A DNA stretch of 64,000 bases from positions 19,845,605 to 19,909,604 of the forward strand of contig OX578278.1 in assembly GCA_951217055.1 (NCBI GenBank). The letters run 5' to 3'. The stretch comes from Gerris lacustris (lineage: Eukaryota > Arthropoda > Insecta > Hemiptera > Gerridae). The notes under the pieces were generated by a model. That model was not told the origin of the DNA. It made no database searches and was given only the letters and a program-made list of their open reading frames with translations. Positions 55,624 through 64,000 of the stretch are shown piece after piece (position 1 is the first letter of the stretch; each line of letters opens with the position of its first letter). A program made the position numbers and the translations under genes.

Positions 55624-56198
55624 GGGCTGTTTTCCTAGTAGGCGTCTTAGTGGCTGACGAAGTCTGACGCGAGCGTCAGACGCGAATGGGGTGTTTTCCT
55701 ACAACGCGGCTGGCGCCGCGATCTATGTCTCTTTAGTCCGATTCCATCATTCGTTATGGCTACTTCGTTGCCATTAAAGAAAAAAAAAATATGTGTATTT
55801 GCTTCAGGAAGAAGCCGCAGGCGAAGAGCTACTCAGATCAGTTTTCCATAAAAGAACCTGACCCTATTTTTAATATAAAAATTATTAAAAAAATGTAACA
55901 ATACAATTTTTTATTACGGTAGATTTCATGTCATCCTCTTCAACAATTAAAATTAGTTTTTTCCAGCCATTGAGAAAAAAAAAAACGAAGTAGAAACAGG
56001 TTTGAAAGGCTAAATAAAAGCTAAAGTAGGTGCGAGCCGCGCGAGGGTTGGCGGCTATACTGCTCTCCGAGGAGTAGTCCGCGTCTGACGCCTTGACGGC
56101 TCTGAGCCTTCAGCGTCAGACGCGCTCTAGGAAAACACTCCCATAGATTTGTACTAGACCAGTACCTAGCGTCAGACGCCCGCACTAGGAAAACAGCC
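55624..56198. mobile_element. TIR DNA element with CpG-rich subterminal repeats
   Basis: Ends GGGCTGTTTTCCTAGT and ...ACTAGGAAAACAGCC are inverted. TTTTCCTA and GTCAGACGCG recur several times inside each end (TAGGAAAACACTCCC at 56130, GTGTTTTCCTACAACG at 55691). The ends are CpG-rich in an AT-rich setting, like the two Harbinger copies, and GGGC ends are common in that superfamily. No clean target duplication and no certain transposase were found; a short frame from 55754 (MATSLPLKKKK, then Arg-rich) is only suggestive. Confidence 0.7.
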
Positions 56199-56276
56199 TT
56201 TTAGTGCTTAAAATACTTAAATAAAAAATATAACGATAGTTATCATAAATGGCAGTCATGTTTGCGAAAGGAAATA

Positions 56277-56561
56277 GTCTGCCAATGAGCACAAAGTGAG
56301 ACACATAGCTTCCTGGCAACCTGTGACGGGTTCTATTCCTTATACTTTAATGATTTTATGCATTAACAACCTATTATTGTCAAATTTATTTAATTTTCCC
56401 ACCGTTTTTAAAATCTGCCTAATTTGTTTTTATTTTTTACATGAATTATATATTTAGCAATATTTTAAGAGGGCAGACGATTGGCATGAAATAAAATATT
56501 AAAAAAACGATCTTTAAAAAGATCACATAACTTTCATTACCTTCGGTAAACTCGGAAGCAA
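56277..56561 (+). repeat. family A repeat, internally deleted
   Basis: Head AGTCTGCCAATGAGCACAAAGTG, tail CTTCGGTAAACTCGGAAGCA, middle shortened to about half. Confidence 0.85.
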
Positions 56562-57045
56562 TAAATAAACTGATAAATAAATTTGGCTGCTTGATTTTTA
56601 TTCAGCAATTTGGATGGTATTTTCTTATTCATGCCTTTTCTCAAGTTTGAAAAACACTTATTTTTTACTAGCTTGTTCTTTTTTAACACGACTTGACATT
56701 CCCTTGTTTAATCTATCAACTTTTCAAACAGTTAAACCTTTCTTCATTTTATATTTGCTCACAAAAAGAAAATAAAAGTGGTATATCGAGGTTAAAGAAT
56801 TGTAAAAAAAATAAATAAATACAAAGTTCATACCCACTGAAACTGTTGCAAGAAAAAATAAATTGTAGAACAGCATTGTATTACACCCTCTTTAAAGTTC
56901 AAGTTTATAGTTTTCTTAAAGCAACTTCTTCTTCGGTTTATAAGTAAAAATAAAATAAATTCACTATATACCGGAATCTTAAAGACATTCTGGAACCACA
57001 GGAATCTTTGTCTTTTTACATAAACATGTGGTTAGATATTTATTT
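56562..57045. other. no gene recognised
   Basis: Unassigned AT-rich DNA between two family A pieces. Confidence 0.4.
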
Positions 57046-57290
57046 TTTGCTTCCGAGCTTACCGAAGGTAACGAAAGCATAGTGAATCTGAAGACCGGAA
57101 TTTATTTATGTCTCTGGATTAAGAAATTCCATCCAAAGACATCAGGGAGCTTTTTTGCACTGTTCAACATTTTTTCGAACTACCGTATCTTAAAAACTAT
57201 TTAATTTGGAAAACCTACGAAATTTGGATGGTAGCTCTTAACCATCCAATTGTTGATATCATATAAATTTCAACCTGCGTACATAGGTTT
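57046..57290 (-). repeat. family A tail, inverted
   Basis: Begins TTTTTTGCTTCCGAGCTTACCGAAGGTAACG, then diverged A blocks to about ATATCATATAAATTTCAACC. It abuts the 5' boundary of the truncated RTE copy. Confidence 0.78.
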
Positions 57291-57299
57291 TAGAATTTA

Positions 57300-57516
57300 T
57301 TTTTAGAAAATGTAGGAAGAAATATTACAGATATGGAGATTGATAAAAACCCCTCAGATCTTTATTGCGGTATAAAGGAGGCACTATTAAAAGCAGTGGA
57401 AAAAGATACCAAGTGTGAAACTCCTAAACATGAAAAGTTTAAGCTATCCACACTACAATTAATAGAGAAAAGAGAAAGGCTAAAAAGACAATCGAATAAG
57501 ACAAAAGAAGAAAATA
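57300..57516 (+). pseudogene. RTE linker region (5' piece)
   Basis: ENVGRNITDMEIDKNPSDLY, then IKEALLKAVEKDTKCETPK and STLQLIEKRERLKRQSNKTK. This is the helical linker between endonuclease and reverse transcriptase in RTE proteins (pattern ...LIEERR-LK...). It is cut at 57516 by the family A insertion. The in-frame continuation NTLPINVAHSF is repeat head sequence, not RTE protein. Confidence 0.75.
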
Positions 57517-59153
57517 CTCTGCCAATTAATGTGGCACATAGCTTCCTCGCAAAGAAAAGACCAAATTAAGAAAAATACCTCGATTAAAATAATCAAAAAG
57601 TTGGAACGGCGCGGCACTGTTCCAGTAACATACAGAAACATTTGTTGGAGAAACAAAGCCTCCAACAAGCACCAAAAGTTAGAACACATAAAATTAATTT
57701 AATAAACAAATATAAAACTGCAACCAAATCGTAGAAACCGCTGTATAAACAGTTTTTGTTTTTTTTATTTTACCCCCCTCAAAACTAAAAATAACACAAA
57801 ATAGAATATAACGAAAATTAATCTACTATGCAAGAGCTTTTCAACGATATACATAATATTATAAAAGATTAACTGAGGTACCAAAATTTTATTTTTAAAA
57901 TACAAACAATTCAAAAGGGCATTCATTTAACTAATAAATACCTACATATAAATAAAAAACCTAATATCAAAAAAGTATTTAAACCCTTTAACCTACAACA
58001 AAATTATAAATCGGTACAGAAGTACATATTCAAAATTTTCAAAAAATCAACAAATAAAATAGCTTTAATGTACATATCAAGGCCTTTAAAATGATATACG
58101 ACACAATATTAAAAACCAAAAAAAGTGGTCACTTGACACGGCGCACGGGAAAAAGTTTACTCGCATGTTCTCAGCAAGTAGGATGATCTAATGAAATACA
58201 ATATACTCAATTTAAAGAGCATTAGTGTGAGATTCAATCGCAGCAATCAGAAATAAAATCGGCCAACTATTATAGAAACTATGGCCATTCAAAGACAAAA
58301 ATGGAAAAAAATAAAACCAAAAAATACCACAACTATCACCATCTAAGGTACAACCGATGATGATACGACAAAAACTCTTGGACTAAAGTTGTAGATCTTT
58401 TAAAATTAGTTGCCACTTGTGCTATCCATTTTCTAATACGACTTATCGTTTAGCCGCAATAAGTCCCCAAACCAGCTTAAAAATCAAGTCACCCATTTTT
58501 ATTTTTTTAAGGGGGAGAAGGGGGAAAAGTGAACTTTGTATATTTATTTTTGTTCACAATATGGACGTTGCGCGTCGAATGGCGCAAACCACCAGTCTCT
58601 AGCTCTTCTGGAAGTGGGTAAACATTAATGTCAGTCAGTGAGTCAGTTAGCCATGCGGCTTTATAGTATAAGACATATTAATTTAGCACGTTTTAAAGTG
58701 CGCAGAAGGTTGAAATTAAGCACGTGTTATCTGCAGGCTACTTTCGACAAACCATAAAAATTTCATAAAAATTAGATGATTACTTTTAAAGATATGGCTG
58801 TAAATAAATGTATGTTTGTGAGCATGTGGATGACAAACAAATATGAGCAGAAGGTTGAAACTTATATGGGACCAACAATGGGCTACTTATGACCTACCAC
58901 CCAAATTTCATTAAAATTGGACGTGTAGTTTTTAAGATATGGTGGTTCGCAAAAATTGAACGACAGACCGACAGACCGACAGACCGACAGACAGACCGAC
59001 AGACAGACACGGAACCAAAAATGATCCCTGATGTCTGAAACGGATTTCTGTCTTGGAATTTTTGAAATCGGAGACCTAAAATTTTTTCGTTCTTCAGAAC
59101 GATCACATAGCTTCCGTTACCTTCGGTAAGCTCGGAAGCAAAATTTTAAAATA
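57511..59153 (+). mobile_element. long family A element inserted in the RTE
   Basis: Starts at 57517 CTCTGCCAATTAATGTGGC, with the A head fused to about 1.1 kb not present in other A copies, then a standard A body and tail (58680-59144) with GACCGACAGACCGACAG and the final CTCGGAAGCAAAA. AAAATA lies on both sides (57511-57516, 59148-59153), a possible 6-bp target duplication. Removing 1637 bp puts both RTE pieces in one frame. The extra 1.1 kb has no clear protein; it may be the interior of a longer parental element or a further insertion. Confidence 0.72.
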
Positions 59154-60919
59154 ACATGCAAACTGGTTAAAAGCAAATAAAAATTGATATACATGAATAT
59201 AATGGTAAATTGGTCCAAAATTTTACTGACGGTAGTAACTCTGTTAAAAAAGCGAAATCAGCACTGAGTGCAGGAAAAACTTGGATTCCTAGTCTCAAGT
59301 TACCAAGTGGGATGATTACTAGAGACCGAGATGAAATTATCAAAGCAGCGACAGATTTCTTCAAAGAGCTTTATTCCAGCCGAGAAAACGGATACTCAAT
59401 AAACATACAAGGACACTCGAGTGGTATAGATAGCACCCCTCCAATTTTAGAAGAAGAAGTTCGACAAGTAGTGAAAAAATTGAAAAACAATAAGGCACCT
59501 GGTGAAGACCAAATTACTAATGAGATGGTTAAACTTTCGGCTCCTGTTATAATACCGGTTTTGACTGTGATGTTCATTAAAATTCTAGAGAACAATTCGA
59601 TACCTTCAGCATGGTCACATTCTAACGTTATCCTATTACATAAAATAGGGAACAAGGCAGACCTAAATAACTACCGACCAGTGAGTCTCCTGTCAGTCTT
59701 CGGGAAGATATACTCCAAAATTATGCAAGCCAGAATAAAACGTACCCTGGAGGAGTTTCAACCGAGAGAACAAGCCGGCTTCCGGAAGGGTTTCTCGACA
59801 ATAGATCATCTCCATGTAATAAACCAGATTATAGAGAAAAGTCGAGAATACCAGATGAAAGTATATTTTGCTTTTCTCGATTATGAAAAAGCGTTTGACT
59901 CACTGAACCATTCGTTTATGTACCGCAGTCTAAAAGAAGCAAACGTAGAACCGGAATATATCAGGCAAATAAGGCAGTTCTACGAACAGAGTGAAGTTTC
60001 GGTTAAACTTGAAAGATCTGGCAAAAGGTTTAAACAGGAGAGGGGTGTAAAACAAGGAGAACCTTTATCCTCGGATATATTTATCACAGCGAGTGAAGCA
60101 ATATTTAAGCGGATCGATTGGGGTAACGCAGGCTTGGACATTAATGGAGAGAAGCTGACGCATTTGAGGTTCGCAGATGATGTGGTCGTAGTTTGTAAAT
60201 CGATTGAGGAGCTGAGATATGTCTTAGAGAGCTTGAATAAAGCAGGGAAACAACCTGGCTTTAAAATAAATGCAGCGAAAACGAAAGTAATGTCTAATGC
60301 AAGGGAAGAAGAAATAACAATCGATGGAAATAAACTGGAATGGGTCGATGAGGCGACGTACCTTGGTCAGCTTTTATCTTTTAGACAGGGGACCAAAAAA
60401 GAGATCGACCGCCGTATTTCAATTACCTGGAACAAATATTGGGCCCTGAAATTCATTTTTAAAAGTAATTTGGAAATCGGGCTTAAGAAGAAAGTGTTAG
60501 AATCCTGCATTATTCCTTGCTTGACATACGGGTGTCAGACTTGGGCAATGACGAAAAAGGATGCCGAGAAGATAAGGGTTGCACAAAGGGCTATGGAGAG
60601 AAGCATGCTTGGAGTAAAAAAAAGGGATAGGATCAGAAATGAAGAGCTTAGAAGAATGAAGGAAATAAATGATGCTGTTATTGAAGCGAAAAGTATTAAG
60701 TGGAAGTGGGCCGGACACTTGGCAAGGCAGGACGACGGAAGATGGACTAAAGCAGTGACAGAGTGGTACCCTAGAGCAAGAAAAAGGAGACGAGGACGAC
60801 CCGCGTCAAGATGGTCAGAAGATTTAAAGCAGGAAGCAGGGGTAAATTGGTCAAGGAGAGCACAGGATAGGGAAGAATGGAAGAGTATGATGGAGGCCTA
60901 TGTCCAGAAATTGACATAG
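59154..60919 (+). CDS. RTE reverse transcriptase (3' piece)
   Basis: Open from 59171 (KQIKIDIHEYNGKLVQ) to TAG-type stop at 60919, about 583 codons with no internal break; upstream a TAA at 59168 closes the frame. Domains: linker; RT with NNKAPGEDQITNEMVK, NYRPVSLLSVFGKIYSKI, EQAGFRKGFSTIDHL, FAFLDYEKAFDSLNH, GVKQGEPLSSDIF, LRFADDVVVV (catalytic FADD) and TYLGQLLS; then SCIIPCLTYGCQTWAMTKK and the C-terminal KWKWAGHLAR-DDGRWT...RRGRPASRWSED, diagnostic of RTE-type elements. The enzyme would copy element RNA at the nicked target. With no endonuclease and no upstream promoter the copy cannot move by itself, but the RT is intact. A TTG at 59210 or no proper start is available. Confidence 0.93.
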
Positions 60920-61133
60920 TACTTGTGAAATAGGACTTTTATTAATAATTTTAATGAGTGTAATAAAGTAGTATATTTTATAAAATATTTTATATTTAAA
61001 TATTAATAATAGTAGTATTAATTATGTAAGTATTTAAATGTTTAATTTGTTTCTTTGTATAAACTACTCACACTATATATTTGTTTAAAAAAAAAAAAAA
61101 AAAAAAAAATGTAACAAGTACTAAATAAAGGCT

Positions 61134-61134
61134 C

Positions 61135-61173
<39 letters not shown>
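61134..61173 (+). repeat. (ATT)n 3' tail of the RTE
   Basis: Thirteen ATT triplets directly after AATAAAGGCTCT. Confidence 0.95.
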
Positions 61174-61431
61174 ATAGGTACCTGTTTCTTCTGCATGTTG
61201 ACAAATTTTTTTTTATTAGCACCTACATATTTAATATTGAATAAAAACGAAAAAACAACATTGTTCAGTAACACCAATGTCTTTAAAAATACTCATCTTA
61301 TTTTTAAAACATTTGGAAGTTTTATCGGAAGTAGCTTTTATTTGCATACAAATAAAATCTATGTTTCACACAAATTACAAATTAGTAGACTACTGTTGAC
61401 TTTACTGTTTAAAAACCTTGCATTATTGTTT

Positions 61432-62065
61432 CCAAGCATAGCGAAGATTGTGATCGTTCTGAAGAACGAAAATATTTGATATCCCTGATTGTAGAAATTC
61501 GAAGACTGAAATCCGTTTCAGACATTGTGAAAATATTTGGTTCTGTGCCTGTCTGTCGCTCAATTTCTGAGAATCAAGATATTTTAAAACCTATTCGCAT
61601 GATTTCAATGAAATTTAGATTTTAAGTCATCATTATGCCATTGATGGCCCCATATAAATTTAAACCTTCTGCGCCCATTTGTTTCTATTCCACATGCACC
61701 CAAACATACATTCATTTACACCTATATCTTCAAAAGTACTCATCTGATTTTTATGAAATTTTTTATACATTATACATATTACATACATAAAAAAGTGTTA
61801 AATTTTAGGAATCGATTCAGAATGGACTAAAACGGATTTCCGTGGAAAAACTTTTCAAAAATTCGCATTACAAAAATGTTGAAGTGATTGCAATAGCTTA
61901 ATTTTCTTCGAAAATTCGCTAAAATCAAAACACTTTTGGCAGATTTAAAAAACGTAGGGAAAATTAAATAATTTGACAATAATAGGTTTTAAAAGCATAA
62001 AATCATTAAAGTATACGAAATAGGACGCGAGGAAGCTATGTGATACTCTAATTGGTAGACTATTT
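61432..62065 (-). repeat. family A repeat, inverted
   Basis: Degraded tail (CATAGCGAAGATTGTGATCG), then GAAATCCGTTTCAGACATTG, CATTGATGGCCCCATATAAA and an end at AGGAAGCTATG...CTAATTGGTAGAC. Confidence 0.85.
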
Positions 62066-62588
62066 TTCTAATCACAGTAAATGTAAACGAAGTACAAGAA
62101 AAAAGTAAATAAATTAATTATAGGGGGAAAAAAAGAGAAGAAAAAGTATAAATATATGTGATATACCTTTGCACTCTTACTATCTAAATTATTTATTTTT
62201 TTCATCAACAAACGAAGTCGAAAGATAAAAGACAAAAAATATACAAAAAAGAACAAAACTAAAAAAAAGTAAATAAGAAAATATATACTAAAAGAAGCGT
62301 TCCTCGTGGACTTTGTGACTTTTTCATAAAAGGACGAATCTCTGTTATAAAAGAAGGACGTCCTTTAAATAATCCAAAATTTTTAATTGAAACAAACTTT
62401 ACAAAAGAAACAGAAAGAATAATGAAAAAAAGAACAAAGAAGTCTCTTTATATTCTTGTAATATTTCATCTTTTACTTAGATATTCTTTTAACTTTTTTA
62501 GTAGATCCTCAATGTTTTATTGCTTCTATAATTATTTTATTAATTACGTTACTCATATCATTAAATTATTTTGTTGTTATTCTTTCTT
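62066..62588. other. no gene recognised
   Basis: AT-rich unassigned DNA. Confidence 0.45.
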
Positions 62589-62965
62589 TTAATTTATAAA
62601 ACTACACTCCGCACGAAAATTTGATTTTGATGGATTTATACGTTCTGAGGTCCCCTGACACCAAAAAAGGGGTTTTTGAACAATTTCAGTCATCTGTGCA
62701 GTCAGTAGTTTAAGCGTGGAGCTTAAACTACTGGGCCGATTTTGATGAAATTTGGCAAACAGGTTTAGAAAAATCATAACTCGAAGGAGAATTAAGACAA
62801 GAACTGAAGAAACGTGAAAAATCCCATTTTTTTTTTTTTAAATTCTCATAAACGCTTCCAACGAATTTTGATTTAACTACTAGAATGTATTCCACTTAAA
62901 TACGAATCTGACGATATAAGCCGATTTCTCTAAAAAAAACTCTAGTTTGCAAGATATATAAAAAT
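62589..62965 (-). repeat. family B repeat, inverted
   Basis: TACGTTCTGAGGTCCCCTGAC, AGCTTAAACTACTGGGCCGATTTTG, CATAACTCGAAGGAGAATTA and TACGAATCTGACGATATAAG in inverted B order. The usual ACAGACG run is largely lost. Confidence 0.8.
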
Positions 62966-63222
62966 AAATCTGATTTTGTTAAGAAATGTAATCAATTACC
63001 TAATTCATCACTTGATATGATTGAAAATAAAACAATACGAGATATTATGGGATTTAAATACAGAATAAATTTATTAGACCTTTTTACTTCCATGAAAATG
63101 GAAGTATGGTGATACCGTCTAAAACGTGACTCCGAGATATCTGTGAAGGAGGGGTCTTACCAACCCGGGGATATCATTAAAATCCATTTCATATACATAT
63201 ATATGTCTGTGCGTACGTATGT
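62966..63222. other. no gene recognised
   Basis: Includes TTACTTCCATGAAAATGGAAGTATGG, a short hairpin at 63088-63115 that may begin another repeat. Confidence 0.4.
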
Positions 63223-63330
63223 ATTCAATTTTTAAGTTTTTGGTAGTTTTTATACTACGGAAAGTTAAATTTTAATTTAAATCAAATTATAATTATTATT
63301 AACTACGGGAAACAGACAGTGAAAAATACA

Positions 63331-63404
63331 CTCCAGCGCCGGGATTTGAACCACGGGCCTCTATATTTCCAGTATAGCGCTCTTCCATCTAAGCTACGCA
63401 GGAG
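63331..63404 (-). tRNA. tRNA-like sequence (pseudo-tRNA / SINE head)
   Basis: On the minus strand 74 nt fold as a tRNA: acceptor CTCCTGC with six of seven pairs, D arm in GTAGCTTAGATGGAAGAGC with a consensus A box, anticodon arm CTATA-CTGGAAA-TATAG (nominal anticodon GGA, serine), short variable loop, and B box GTGGTTCAAATCC. The T stem has two mismatches, and a serine tRNA should have a long variable arm, so this is a tRNA-derived pol III promoter and not a working tRNA. Confidence 0.5.
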
Positions 63405-63678
63405 AAAGATTTTTCACTACAGTAATCGATAACTAGTCCCGAATCCAAGCTTTCAATATTCATATACATTTAGACAGTCAATATTTATGACATTAGAACT
63501 AAACCAAGAATTAACGCTTATAATTATAAAGTACTCAATTAGTACCTGTACCTTGTACAATCAATTCGAAATTCAATTTTTAAGTTTTTGGTAGTTTTCA
63601 TACTACGGAAAGTTAAATTTTAATTTAAATCAAATTATAATTATTATAAACTACGGGAAACAGACAGTGAAAAATACA

Positions 63679-63752
63679 CTCCAGCGCCGGGATTTGAACC
63701 ACGGGCCTCTATATTTCCAGTATAGCGCTCTTCCATCTAAGCTACGCAGGAG
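63679..63752 (-). tRNA. tRNA-like sequence, second array unit
   Basis: Identical in structure to the one at 63331-63404, offset by 348 bp. Confidence 0.5.
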
Positions 63753-64000
63753 AAAGATTTTTCACTACAGTAATCGATAACTAGTCCCGAATCCAAGCTT
63801 TCAATATTCATATACATTTAGACAGTCAATATTTATGACATTAGAACTAAACCAAGAATTAACGCTTATAATTATAAAGTACTCAATTAGTACCTGTACC
63901 TTGTACAATCAATTCGAAATTCAATTTTTAAGTTTTTGGTAGTTTTCATACTACGGAAAGTTAAATTTTAATTTAAATCAAATTATAATTATTATAAACT

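Larger units (their letters stand above)
57291..61175 (+). mobile_element. RTE-type LINE, 5'-truncated and interrupted
   Basis: Comprises 57291-57516 and 59154 onward, with a family A element between. The 5' endonuclease part is missing. The 3' end is the stop at 60919, an AT-rich UTR, an A run (61087-61109), AATAAA at 61123 and an (ATT)n tail to about 61173, the microsatellite type of end known for RTE elements. The outer target duplication was not identified. Confidence 0.85.
63223..64000 (-). repeat. 348-bp tandem array with tRNA-like units
   Basis: ATTCAATTTTTAAGTTTTTGG begins at 63223, 63571 and 63919: two full units and part of a third running off the window, almost identical to one another. 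Each unit carries on the minus strand a 74-nt tRNA-like sequence and the SINE body also found at 13.1 and 28.3 kb, plus about 150 bp not seen elsewhere. This may be a SINE-derived satellite, or a long tandem duplication only partly visible. Confidence 0.93.

Noticed and set aside
57517..59147. Calling family A a Helitron
   Set aside because: The 3' end lacks CTRR, and a probable 6-bp duplication flanks the best-defined copy.
63331..63404. Functional serine tRNA (GGA)
   Set aside because: Two T-stem mismatches, no long variable arm, and it sits in a tandem SINE-related repeat.

Overview
The window is AT-rich, repeat-dense, gene-poor eukaryotic nuclear DNA, most likely from an arthropod and probably an insect. 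This is inferred from the mix of I/Jockey-type, RTE-type and other non-LTR retrotransposons, mariner, PIF/Harbinger, tRNA- and 5S-derived SINE-like sequences, long (TA)n tracts and many dispersed repeats. There is no operon structure. Nearly every long reading frame is transposon-derived. The only sequence that looks like host coding DNA is one 67-nt candidate exon at 22845-22911 (minus), so much of the window may be intronic or intergenic.

Layout. 1-3067: an apparently intact two-ORF I/Jockey-type retrotransposon (minus), cut by the window start. 4390-6310: a dispersed repeat split by a 1617-bp element with 224-bp terminal inverted repeats (TIRs), an exact 8-bp target duplication and an internal 184-bp satellite. 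8.1-16.7 kb: dispersed repeats (families A, B and D below), two long-hairpin elements with 12-13-bp target duplications, a tRNA-derived SINE and a minisatellite. 18.9-19.7 kb: a ~155-bp satellite. 20.7-21.3 kb: a PIF/Harbinger derivative. 23.2-24.6 kb: two tandem arrays. 25-29.8 kb: a foldback-type inverted repeat, a deleted mariner, a 150-bp palindrome and a nested inverted repeat. 32.9-33.8 kb: a second Harbinger. 37-43.4 kb: two dead Jockey-like fragments, one with a 10-bp target duplication, plus families A, C and E. 48.2-49.2 kb: a LINE split by a family B repeat. 50.3-52.5 kb: (TA)n, a ~300-bp duplication and a 5S-derived sequence. 53.6-54.3 kb: a dead LINE. 55.6-56.2 kb: an unclassified TIR element. 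57.3-61.2 kb: an RTE retrotransposon interrupted by a 1.6-kb family A element. 63.2 kb to the end: a 348-bp tandem array with a tRNA-like sequence in each unit.

Family labels are local to this report. A: head CTGCCAATTAGTGTGG, tail ending in a hairpin and GGAAGCAAAA. B: repeats with CCCAGTAGTTTAGGC near their middle. C: GGGTCCGTAGGC ends. D: contains GTGCAAAATTTGGGGAAG. E: contains GCGGGACATGGC and its inverse.

The main value of the window is its record of nested insertions. At three sites a second copy of the host repeat in the same window supplies the empty site, so insertion boundaries and target duplications can be read directly. A recurrent motif, CTTGARAATGACC-loop-GGTCGAAACGTTG, sits in the arms of the hairpin elements and has the general form of Penelope-type terminal/hammerhead motifs. 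That link is not proven here. The functional host content of the window, apart from the candidate exon, is unknown.
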